DNA of 64,000 nucleotides, from contig NZ_JAVHWZ010000003.1 in assembly GCF_035607555.1 (NCBI RefSeq), forward strand, positions 62,001 to 126,000, given 5' to 3'. Position 1 is the stretch's first letter. Every line of letters starts with the position of its first letter. Source of the DNA: Candidatus Bealeia paramacronuclearis (lineage in GTDB: Bacteria > Pseudomonadota > Alphaproteobacteria > UBA9655). Shown here one piece after another: positions 18,862-27,636 of the stretch. Both the position numbers and the translations under genes were made by a program. The notes beneath the pieces were generated by a model. The model made no database searches. It saw nothing but the letters and a program-made list of their open reading frames with translations, and was not told where the DNA came from.

Positions 18862-18984
18862 TTACGTTCCCTTTTTAATCACAATGGCCGAAGAGTTTCC
18901 TACTTCATATTCGAGCTCGTCAATAGCCCTTATTTCGGGAAAACTTAAAGATACTAAGGCCAACCCCACAAAAAACAATTTCAT
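18862..18984 (-). CDS. Small signal-peptide ORF, probable severed N-terminus of the GNAT gene
   Basis: 40 codons from the ATG at 18984, with GGAG 9 bases upstream. MKLFFVGLALVSLSFPEIRA is a convincing signal peptide. It ends at TAA, after which the same frame stays open through SLKRIGFDATDPKSDNRLNP into the GNAT gene at 18786. A single C-to-T change (CAA to TAA) would explain the break. Alternatively it is a genuine small exported peptide. Confidence 0.5.
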   Translation of the reverse strand: MKLFFVGLALVSLSFPEIRAIDELEYEVGNSSAIVIKKGT

Positions 18985-19420
18985 ATTTAAAGGCTCCAAA
19001 ACAAATTATTTTGAATTCTATAAAATAAATTATTGAATATTTCAATCTTTTTAATCAAAAATATTCATTAAATAAATTTTGAAAAAACACAGGAATCAAT
19101 CCAATTAACGGATTACCCTGTACACTTCTCGATTATTAATCCGTCCAGCAATTAAGGTACGTTCCATATTATGGAAATCTACAGACTTTCTTACGCTTTC
19201 TTTACAAAATACATTTTTTTCAAAATCCAGAGACATCACCTCAGGTTAAAATCTAAAAAAAATTAATGTATATCAATAAAAAAATATTGACATGCGATTT
19301 TCTCCTATATATAAGACGGTTAAGCTGGAGTAAATTTTCTTCTTAAGTCAAAAAAATGCTGAGTTTTTATTCTTTGACAAATATACATTTTCTTCAATTA
19401 TTTAATTTATGGTGAATCCT
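18985..19420. other. 436-bp AT-rich intergenic region
   Basis: No coding sequence is supported here. It contains an imperfect inverted pair (ACGGATTA at 19108-19115 and TAATCCGT at 19137-19144) and, nearer the right end, a strong sigma-70-type promoter listed separately. It separates the divergently transcribed GNAT and AAA+ genes. Confidence 0.6.
19287..19315 (+). promoter_or_regulatory. Sigma-70-type promoter of the AAA+ gene
   Basis: TTGACA (19287-19292) and TATAAG (19310-19315) are separated by 17 bp, a near-perfect housekeeping promoter. It would give a leader of about 100 nt before the ATG at 19421, which has GGTGA 6 bases upstream. Confidence 0.65.
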
Positions 19421-19535
19421 ATGTGTCGTTTTCTTCTCAAGTTTTTCTTATCTCTATTTTTGTGCCTCAATTTATCAGCAGCTGGCGAAGACTATGACCC
19501 TATTGCTAAATATTATGTACCGGGGCGCCTTTTTG

Positions 19536-20309
19536 GAGACACTTAACTAAAGATAGATAACGTGATAAGATGGCTTATTTAAAGGGGGATAGGCCATGGA
19601 ATGCAAGAAATGTAATTCAGTTCAGTATGTTAAGAATGGAATGGTCAGAGGGATCCAACGCTACCGCTGTAAAAGCTGCGGCTGCAACTTCACAAATACA
19701 CCTAAGCGCGGAAAGCCAGAGGCCATGAAAGCCTTGGCAATCCTTTTATATACATTGGGAAATGCAAGCTTTGGAATGATCGGAAAGGTTCTTAAAGTCA
19801 GTAATGTCGCTGTTTTGAAGTGGATTCGAAAAGAGGCAAAATCATTGGAAAGGCCTGCCGTTCCATCTGACCTTAAGCTCGTTCAAATCGACGAGATGTG
19901 GCATTACGTGAATGGAAAAAAAACAAAATTTGGATCTGGAAAGCCTTTGACCCTGTGTCAGGGCGAGTTATCTCCTGGACTTTGGGTCGCCGTGATGATC
20001 GAACAGCCAAAAGCTTAATCGACGAAATCGGCACGAGGGATCTCACTTTCATCACGGACGATTGGGAGGGATTTCATCGTCTAATTCCTGAACATCAACT
20101 TTTTACTGGCAAGGATTTAACCTACCCAATCGAGCAGGATAACAGCAACACACGTCATTATCTCGCGCGCTTTCGAAGGCGCTCCAAGGTCACGTCTCGA
20201 AGCCATGAAATGGTAGATCTTTCCTTACTTCTTCTTTACCATCTCTCCAATCCTGAAGTCTTCAAAAAATATCTGGACTCTTTCTTATCTATCTTTAGTT
20301 AAGAGTCTC
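19536..20309 (+). mobile_element. IS1-family element, 774 bp
   Basis: Ends GAGACACTTAACTAAAGATA and its inverse with one mismatch over about 25 bp. It is flanked by the 8-bp direct repeat CCTTTTTG (19528-19535 and 20310-20317), the duplication length expected of IS1. Its length matches the 768-bp archetype. It interrupts the AAA+ gene. Confidence 0.93.
19596..20302 (+). CDS. IS1 transposase InsA/InsB' with programmed -1 frameshift
   Basis: The first frame (19596-20018) begins with a zinc-ribbon, MECKKCNSVQYVKNGM and YRCKSCGC, then a helix-turn-helix, and reaches QIDEMWHYV, holding the first catalytic aspartate. The second frame (to 20302) is in -1 and carries TFITDDWEGF and EQDNSNTRHYLARFRRRSKV. 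The overlap holds GGAAAAAAAAC, containing the A-rich AAAAAAC slippery site used by IS1. Full transposase would be made by -1 slippage as in classic IS1; InsA alone would act as repressor. Both frames appear intact, so the element may be active. Confidence 0.9.
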
Positions 20310-21758
20310 CCTTTTTGATATCATAGAGGTTTTGAAAGATCTTGAATTGCGACCAATTCTTTTAAAGATGGGGTATACTGCAGAGATGCTACCAGAGGTT
20401 TCTCAACCGCAAATAGGATACTTTCAGGGGCTTTATCAACGCGTTCCTCAAAATGAGTTGATTGATTTGGAAAAGGGACCTGAAGACAATAAAGAAAAAT
20501 TGGAAAAGGCCCTTGAAAGGGCCTACCTCCAAAATCGACGCCAACTTTATCAAAAAGGGATGAAGCAGGAAACCGTGGGAACCTTAATAACACCGCTTGT
20601 TCTGAGTGGTGGTTTAGTGGCTGTTGAAGTCACCGGTATCGATTCTAGTGGTTTTGCAGCAACTCTTTTTGGAATCAATATCCTTTATAATTTGATTGAC
20701 GGAGGAAAACCTCTCAAACCCCTTATCACCAATTGGATGTATCCTGAAAACGATCCCCTCTATTCCTTTGAGCGTGAGTATGCCCTAAAGAAGCCCTTAT
20801 TAAACTTTTTAGATGCAAAAGACGATTTGAAAAATTACTCCGAATATAAGGCCGTGCCCTTTCCAGAGGAGCAATTTCTCATTGCCCGAAGAAGCCCTAT
20901 GAATATGAGTGGCGCTTTGCAGCTTTTAAATTTGTTTTTCAAAATACCCACGCAAAGTGTTAATCCCACTTTGCCAGTAAAAGAGATTGAAAAAAGCCTT
21001 CAACTTTATTCCAAAGAGGCGAGAGAGATTATTCTCAGTGCCTGCATCAATCATCAAAAAGCCTATAGCTCCACTTTGGGGCTCAATCCTCAAACACGGG
21101 AATTTGTCAATTTGGTGTCAACACCAGGAACAGGTAAAAGTTATTGTGTAGAGGAAACCGGACGCAAAATGAATCTTCCGGTTGTCACAATTTGTTTAGC
21201 AGGAGCAACCCCTGACAGTTTGTTTGGAACCAGTACAATCCCAGGGCTTTTGCTTGAAAAACTGGGTGAGATGCAAGGGGCCAGAAATGGAATTCTTTTC
21301 CTTGATGAATTGGATCGGGTTTTAAATGATACTAATTTGATGTCTGTTCTTTTGCCCTTCCTTGAGCCCAATAACAAAAAATTCTTTAGCGCCTATTTGA
21401 AACGTCACATTGATGTCAGCCATTTGTTCATATGGGTGGCAGGAAATCTGAATTTTAAAGAAGCGGCTTTAAAAAATCGTTTTCACGAAAAAAAGACGGC
21501 GTCTCTTGAAATCGTTGATAGGGATCTTCTTTTGGACACAGTCATGACGACCTATCTTCCTAAAAAATTAATGAAGGGGGAAATTGTGGAGTCTGAAACG
21601 CAATCAATCTGACGTAAAGGCACAGTTGAGTATCTGGAAAGAGTTGAGGCGCCTGAGGAGAAAAAAGAGGCTGTTCGTCCTCCCTACTCTTTCAGAGATG
21701 CTCACGCGATCATTGATAAGTTTCTTGGCGACTGGAGACTTAAAAAACTAAAAATTGA

Positions 21759-23480
21759 TTAAGCGTTTATCATCATTGAGGACCCTTGAAAAAGGTCCTC
21801 AAGGCTAATCACGCGGGGATGCCACGCCAAAAGACTTGCGCGGTGCCCCACGCTGATGAACGTCGTCTCTTTCAACACGTGCTGCAAAAGTTCAAAAACC
21901 TTTCTCTCGCTGTCTTCATCCAAAGAAGACGTCGCCTCATCCATCAAAAGCCATTGCGGTTTTTGGATAAGGGCACGGAGAATAGAAACGCGTTGTTGCT
22001 CTCCCAAAGATAAAACGCGCGCCCAATCATCAATCTCATTCAGGCGACCACTCAGATTTTCAAGTCCCACCAGATCCAAAAGATTGAGAAAATCTTTCTC
22101 TTCAAGCTTTGCGTGATCTTCAGGATAGGTGAGGATTTCTTTCAACGTGCCCAAAGGCATATAAGGTTTTTGCGGCAAAAACATCGGGCTTTGAGTGGGC
22201 AATTGGATTTGACCCGATCCATAGGGCCAGAGTCCTGACAATGTTCGCATGAGTGTACTTTTTCCAATACCGGAGGGACCTTTGATTAAGGTGTGTTCGC
22301 CTTTTTGAAATTTGAGATTAAGATTTTCAAAAAGGATTTTTTCATGAGGAAGAAAAATGGTGAGATTGCGGCAGGAGATAATAGAAGGTTCAGGATGAGG
22401 ACTTATTCTAATCTCCTTGGGCAACTTCTCCAACTCCTCCATTTCGCCTAAGAACACTAAAAGACGGTTTGTAGTTGCCTTCCAATGGGCAATTGCGGGA
22501 TATTGATCAACAAAAAACGAAAGGGCAGTATTGACGTGATTACAGGCACCAATTGTTTGCATAAGAGCCCCAAAGGTCACTTCTTTCGCGAAATAACGTG
22601 GGGCAATTAATAAAATTGGGAAAACGTAGGCAATTTGGCCATAAAAACTGATCCAGCCGCTGATCATAAAAGATCTTTTGATAATGGATTTGAAGTTATC
22701 ATAAACATATTCAAAGCGATTGCCAAACGTTTGATTCTCTGAGTTTTCACCGCTATATAAAGCGATCCCTTCTGCATTTTCTCGAAAACGAATGAGGCTA
22801 TAGCGAAAATCAGCTTCTCGTTTTTCTTGTTCATAATTGAGGGGAACAAGAGGATTTCCAATTTTCACGCTGATGAAACTTCCAATGATTGCGTAAATTA
22901 AGCCTGCCCAAAACATGTAGCCTGGAACTTCTAAGACCTTATCTCCTAAAGGAATTTTAAGCGTTCCGGATAAAACCCAAAGCACACCTAAAAAAGCAAT
23001 CAGCATTAAAATATTTCTAAAGGCATCCAGAAAAAGGCGGATGGTCTCACTACAAAAATGACCTACATCCTCAGCAATGCGTTGATCTGGGTTATCGGTT
23101 TGAGATCCTGCCAAAAGGAGGTGATAATAATTCCGATGGGAAAGCCATTTTTGAATATAAAAATGGGTCAGCCATTTCCTCCACCTGAGTTCAAGGTGTT
23201 TTTGCGCATAAAACGCCAAAACGTATGTTGAAATGGCAAGGGCCGCAAGATAAGAGAATTTTTTTAAAAGTCCAAAAAAATCGTTCATTCTGAATTCTTG
23301 AAGGGCCGTATAAAAATCATTTCCCCAATAATTGAGCTCTAATTGTGTAAACACAAAGGCTGCCAAAAAACTTCCAGAGCATAAGAGAAGGAAGAGGGCT
23401 TCCCATTTTTTTTCGGAGCGCCAATAGGGCCATAAAATTTTAAAAACAGCTTTTGAAAAACTAAGATTTGGCTGAACCAT
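21759..23480 (-). CDS. YddA/SbmA-like ABC transporter (fused permease and ATPase)
   Basis: 573 residues. The N-terminal half has several transmembrane helices (around residues 27-50, 70-90, 155-175, 190-210) and the motif LNYWGNDFYTALQEFRMNDF typical of the ABC_membrane_2 (SbmA/BacA/YddA) class. The C-terminal half has Walker A GPSGIGKSTLM, signature LSLGEQQR and Walker B WLLMDEATSSLDED. SbmA/BacA relatives take up peptides, and BacA is important in some symbioses; YddA-type fused forms have unclear substrates. The 3' end overlaps the end of the convergent AAA+ pseudogene by 4 bp. Confidence 0.88.
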   Translation of the reverse strand: MVQPNLSFSKAVFKILWPYWRSEKKWEALFLLLCSGSFLAAFVFTQLELNYWGNDFYTALQEFRMNDFFGLLKKFSYLAALAISTYVLAFYAQKHLELRWRKWLTHFYIQKWLSHRNYYHLLLAGSQTDNPDQRIAEDVGHFCSETIRLFLDAFRNILMLIAFLGVLWVLSGTLKIPLGDKVLEVPGYMFWAGLIYAIIGSFISVKIGNPLVPLNYEQEKREADFRYSLIRFRENAEGIALYSGENSENQTFGNRFEYVYDNFKSIIKRSFMISGWISFYGQIAYVFPILLIAPRYFAKEVTFGALMQTIGACNHVNTALSFFVDQYPAIAHWKATTNRLLVFLGEMEELEKLPKEIRISPHPEPSIISCRNLTIFLPHEKILFENLNLKFQKGEHTLIKGPSGIGKSTLMRTLSGLWPYGSGQIQLPTQSPMFLPQKPYMPLGTLKEILTYPEDHAKLEEKDFLNLLDLVGLENLSGRLNEIDDWARVLSLGEQQRVSILRALIQKPQWLLMDEATSSLDEDSERKVFELLQHVLKETTFISVGHRASLLAWHPRVISLEDLFQGSSMMINA

Positions 23481-25295
23481 GAAATCCTCTTTAAGCCTAC
23501 CAGCTTACCGTGTTAAGATGAGTTCCTAACATAAAAAATACAAGAGGCATAGGGTGGCTCAAAACGCACAAGAAGAGCTTTTAGAGTATTACCAACAAGA
23601 GATGGCATACTTAAGGCGTTCTGGAGCCCGGTTTGCCCAACAATATCCTCATGTTGCCGAAGCTCTTAACTTAACCGCTACAGATACCTCTGACCCTCAT
23701 GTGGAGCGTTTGCTGGAATCTTTTGCCTTTCTAACCGCCAAACTTCAAAAAGATGTGGATGATCGGTTTTCTCGTTTTTCTAATACCCTATTGTCTGTTC
23801 TTTATCCCCAATTTGTTCAGCCTTTTCCGTCTTCCTCCATTGCGCATTTTAAACTCTCTCCCCATTTGGGAAAATTGGCGACAGGCACTGTTGTTCCCAA
23901 AGGAACACAACTTTATACAGAAGCACAAAACGGGGAGAAGTGTCGTTTTCAAACCATTTATCCTGTGGAAATGTGGCCTGTTGAGATTATTGAAGCTGGA
24001 ATCATCAGCCAAGATCAACTCAATCTTCCCGAAGCTCCTTTCAATACTCAGTGGTTTTATCATTTACGCATTCAAAGATATGATGGGGCAATGTCGGACT
24101 TGAATTTCAGTTCCTTGAGATTTTCGATTTTGGGCGGAAAATATCTTACGAACTTTATTTATTCGACAATTTTTGGATTTAGCCCTAATGCCGCCTCCCC
24201 CATTTTATTCCAAGGGGATGCGATGGACATGGCAGTTGTTTTGCCGTCTGATTCGATCTCACCCGTGGGATTTAATGAGGGGGAAAATTTAATTCCTTAT
24301 CCGCCACAATCTCATGAAGCGTATCGCCTTTTGTGTGAGTATTTTATGTTCCCTGAAAAATTCATGTTCTTTGATTTGAAGAATCTTGCACCACAATCTT
24401 GCAATCAATATTTTGATATTTATATTGGGATAAATCCTAGTGTGAAGTTGGATAAAATTCATGTCTCATCAGATAATTTTAAATTGGGCTGCACACCAAT
24501 TGTGAATTTATTCCCGAAAATTTCAGAGCCTTTGGATCTGACGAATCAATCTATTGCCTATAAATTAATTCCCGATCAAAGACGGCAAGGTTCCACAGAA
24601 ATCCATTCCATTCAAAAAGTCACGGCCGCCGTTCCGGGCAAAAAAGATACACTCTCCTATTCGCCCTATTTTTCTTACAACCATGATATGGAGGAAAATG
24701 ATCAAAGTCGATTCTGGTATGCCCAACGCAAACCCACAGATGTTCCCAATGCAATTGGAACGGACATGTGGCTGTCGTTTGTGGATTTTAAATTCAATCC
24801 CAATGCACCGAGCAATCAGTCGATTTATGCCCACACACTTTGTACAAATCGGGATTTGGCAACTTTTGTACCCGCAGGGGCGGCACTTCAAGTTGATGGC
24901 TCAATTCCTTCTGCGGTCATTACATGTGTGATGAGGCCTACACCTCAGGTCAATCCACTTTTGAGCGGGGACAATCTCTGGCAATTGATTTCTCAGCTGT
25001 CTTTAAATCATTTAAGCCTTTCGTGCGCGAACAATTCGATTGTGACATTGAAGGAAATGTTGCGTCTTTATATGTGGTCGAGCCGCTATGATGCGCAACC
25101 TGAGATCAACGCTCTTGAAGGAATTTCTTACCAGACCTCCGTTCGAAGGACTGGCACAGACGGATGGCGGGGATTTGTGCAAGGTCTCTCCATTAATTTG
25201 ACGACTTCCTCAAATATTTTTGAGGGCTCTGGGCTCTTTTTATTGTGCAGCGTGTTGAATCAATTTTTCTCACTTTATGTGGGCATTAATTCTTA

Positions 25296-25726
25296 CACGA
25301 GTTACGCAGTTTGCAGGAGAAGAGAGAAGAGATAAGGTGAGAGGGAATATTTATTAAATGAGAAGAAATGATGTCTCGACACAAATGCACAAAATCACTT
25401 TATCGTTCATTTTTACAAGCCAGCAGTGTGCGCTATTCAGGGTTGGCACTTTCGGAGGTGTCACCGATTCCATTGTCGCATGACAGCGTCAATCGATGGT
25501 TGAGTTCTAGTGCATTGCGTCCGAGCGGAGTGTGGAATCTTACTCAATCTCTTATTAACAAGAAAGAACCTTGTTTTTTAGTATGTGACGATACAATTTT
25601 GGATAAAAATCGGAGCGAGAAGATAGAGCTTGTGCATTATCAGTATTCTGGGAATGCCCATGATGTTATTGCGGGGATAGGTCTTGTCAATTTGGTATGG
25701 CATGGCCTGAGGAGTCATGACTCTAT
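25296..25726 (+). mobile_element. 5' fragment of the 1083-bp IS (positions 1-431)
   Basis: Forward left end with its inverted repeat and the first 120 or so transposase codons (25368-25766 with hybrid tail). It is exactly the reverse complement of 12031-12461. Confidence 0.85.
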
Positions 25727-26730
25727 CACGAGTTACGCAGTTTGCAGCAAAAGGGTGGGAATCTAAGCGAAAGACATGAGTTTTGTTATTTCTCTAGAGA
25801 TATCATGCTTAATAACATCCCACTGCTGCTGATAAAAAGAGAAGCCTCCAGCAAGTCGTCTTTTAAATCTTTGAATCCAAGCCGAAATGGCAAGAAATAT
25901 ATGATTTCTTTGGGCTCGTCCCGTGCGAGACTGACAGCGTTCAAGACCGCATGTTTGCTTTAATTCCCGATGATAAACTTCGATTTTCCAACGCGATTTC
26001 ATGACCAGTTCAATATGATCACGAGAGGGATTATCCCTATTGGTTCCGATATAATCCGTGCGACCGTTTTTGGCAACAAACCGGAAAACAGTAATCCATC
26101 CATATCCGCGTAAGTGAACTTTCAGTCCTTCATCTGGAATGTCCAGCTTTTCAAGAGTTTCTCCACGATTCACTTTCCTGTTTTTCTTCAACCCCATCAC
26201 CCATGTCCAGCCTATGGATTCAATGGCCTTCAGATTATTCAAGCTCGAGTACCAAGCGTCTGCAACCACGTCATCCGGATTTATCCCTCTGTCTTGAGCC
26301 AGCTTTAACATTTCCCTGAAATGGTCATTCTTGCTTTTGCCATCGCTGGCTTTATCATAAATACGATAATCAACAGGAATAGAGTCATGACTCCTCAGGC
26401 CATGCCATACCAAATTGACAAGACCTATCCCCGCAATAACATCATGGGCATTCCCAGAATACTGATAATGCACAAGCTCTATCTTCTCGCTCCGATTTTT
26501 ATCCAAAATTGTATCGTCACATACTAAAAAACAAGGTTCTTTCTTGTTAATAAGAGATTGAGTAAGATTCCACACTCCGCTCGGACGCAATGCACTAGAA
26601 CTCAACCATCGATTGACGCTGTCATGCGACAATGGAATCGGTGACACCTCCGAAAGTGCCAACCCTGAATAGCGCACACTGCTGGCTTGTAAAAATGAAC
26701 GATAAAGTGATTTTGTGCATTTGTGTCGAG
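25727..26730 (-). mobile_element. Near-complete reverse copy of the IS lacking its first 79 bp
   Basis: Carries the 3' inverted repeat and almost the entire transposase. The 5' inverted repeat is missing, replaced by a join to the next fragment, so on its own this piece should not be able to transpose, although the unit starting at 25296 still has an outer inverted repeat. Confidence 0.85.
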
Positions 26731-26752
26731 CGGAGTGTGGAATCTTACTCAA
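25763..26752 (-). CDS. Chimeric-start copy of the IS transposase
   Basis: 329 residues. From RHKCTKSLYRS onward it equals the intact transposase, with all catalytic motifs. The original first residues are replaced by MSKIPHSA, read from the antisense of the neighbouring fragment across the junction at 26730. No clear ribosome binding site is conserved. It may or may not be expressed; if so the enzyme could be active because the change precedes the conserved domains. Confidence 0.6.
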   Translation of the reverse strand: MSKIPHSARHKCTKSLYRSFLQASSVRYSGLALSEVSPIPLSHDSVNRWLSSSALRPSGVWNLTQSLINKKEPCFLVCDDTILDKNRSEKIELVHYQYSGNAHDVIAGIGLVNLVWHGLRSHDSIPVDYRIYDKASDGKSKNDHFREMLKLAQDRGINPDDVVADAWYSSLNNLKAIESIGWTWVMGLKKNRKVNRGETLEKLDIPDEGLKVHLRGYGWITVFRFVAKNGRTDYIGTNRDNPSRDHIELVMKSRWKIEVYHRELKQTCGLERCQSRTGRAQRNHIFLAISAWIQRFKRRLAGGFSFYQQQWDVIKHDISREITKLMSFA

Positions 26753-27583
26753 TCTCTTATTAACAAGAAAGAACCTTGTTTTTTAGTATGTGACGATACA
26801 ATTTTGGATAAAAATCGGAGCGAGAAGATAGAGCTTGTGCATTATCAGTATTCTGGGAATGCCCATGATGTTATTGCGGGGATAGGTCTTGTCAATTTGG
26901 TATGGCATGGCCTGAGGAGTCATGACTCTATTCCTGTTGATTATCGTATTTATGATAAAGCCAGCGATGGCAAAAGCAAGAATGACCATTTCAGGGAAAT
27001 GTTAAAGCTGGCTCAAGACAGAGGGATAAATCCGGATGACGTGGTTGCAGACGCTTGGTACTCGAGCTTGAATAATCTGAAGGCCATTGAATCCATAGGC
27101 TGGACATGGGTGATGGGGTTGAAGAAAAACAGGAAAGTGAATCGTGGAGAAACTCTTGAAAAGCTGGACATTCCAGATGAAGGACTGAAAGTTCACTTAC
27201 GCGGATATGGATGGATTACTGTTTTCCGGTTTGTTGCCAAAAACGGTCGCACGGATTATATCGGAACCAATAGGGATAATCCCTCTCGTGATCATATTGA
27301 ACTGGTCATGAAATCGCGTTGGAAAATCGAAGTTTATCATCGGGAATTAAAGCAAACATGCGGTCTTGAACGCTGTCAGTCTCGCACGGGACGAGCCCAA
27401 AGAAATCATATATTTCTTGCCATTTCGGCTTGGATTCAAAGATTTAAAAGACGACTTGCTGGAGGCTTCTCTTTTTATCAGCAGCAGTGGGATGTTATTA
27501 AGCATGATATCTCTAGAGAAATAACAAAACTCATGTCTTTCGCTTAGATTCCCACCCTTTTGCTGCAAACTGCGTAACTCGTG
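26731..27583 (+). mobile_element. Forward copy of the IS lacking its first 230 bp
   Basis: Holds the 3' inverted repeat that forms the right outer end of the array, next to TCTTA. The transposase frame (26723-27547) lacks about the first 52 residues but retains all three proposed catalytic residues; it is treated as a defective copy. Confidence 0.85.
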
Positions 27584-27636
27584 TCTTATACTGAACTCTC
27601 GCTTATGACCAATGACTCAACTCAATTGTGGAAAAA

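Larger units (their letters stand above)
19421..21762 (+). pseudogene. Exported AAA+ ATPase gene broken by IS1 insertion and a nonsense codon
   Basis: The 5' part (19421-19535) encodes a signal peptide, MCRFLLKFFLSLFLCLNLSA, and ends at the IS. The frame resumes at 20318 once the IS and one 8-bp duplication are removed (joined as PGRLFDIIEVLKDLELRP). The 3' part holds a AAA+ core: Walker A STPGTGKSYCVEE, Walker B NGILFLDELDRVL and sensor-1-like IWVAGN. A TGA at 21610-21612 interrupts the frame, which continues RKGTVEYLERVEAPEEKKEA to a TAA at 21760-21762. A signal peptide on a AAA+ ATPase is unusual. It overlaps the convergent ABC transporter gene by 4 bp. No specific function is assigned. 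Confidence 0.82.
25296..27583. mobile_element. Nested IS array inserted in tssF (target duplication TCTTA)
   Basis: 2288 bp of the same 1083-bp IS found in flgK, flanked by TCTTA at 25291-25295 and 27584-27588. In element coordinates it consists of 1-431 forward (25296-25726), 1083-80 reversed (25727-26730) and 231-1083 forward (26731-27583). The junction between the last two shares the short homology CGAG, suggesting a microhomology-mediated rearrangement. The first junction (position 431 joined to a 3' inverted repeat) is identical to one in the flgK array, read in the opposite direction. Confidence 0.9.

Noticed and set aside
18806-19036. Plus-strand frame of 76 codons between the GNAT and AAA+ genes
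   Set aside because: The opposite strand of the same stretch encodes a convincing signal peptide with a Shine-Dalgarno; the plus frame has no such support.
21610-21612. TGA in the AAA+ gene as a selenocysteine codon
   Set aside because: No selenoprotein family is involved and no obvious hairpin follows; a CGA-to-TGA nonsense change in an already broken gene is simpler.
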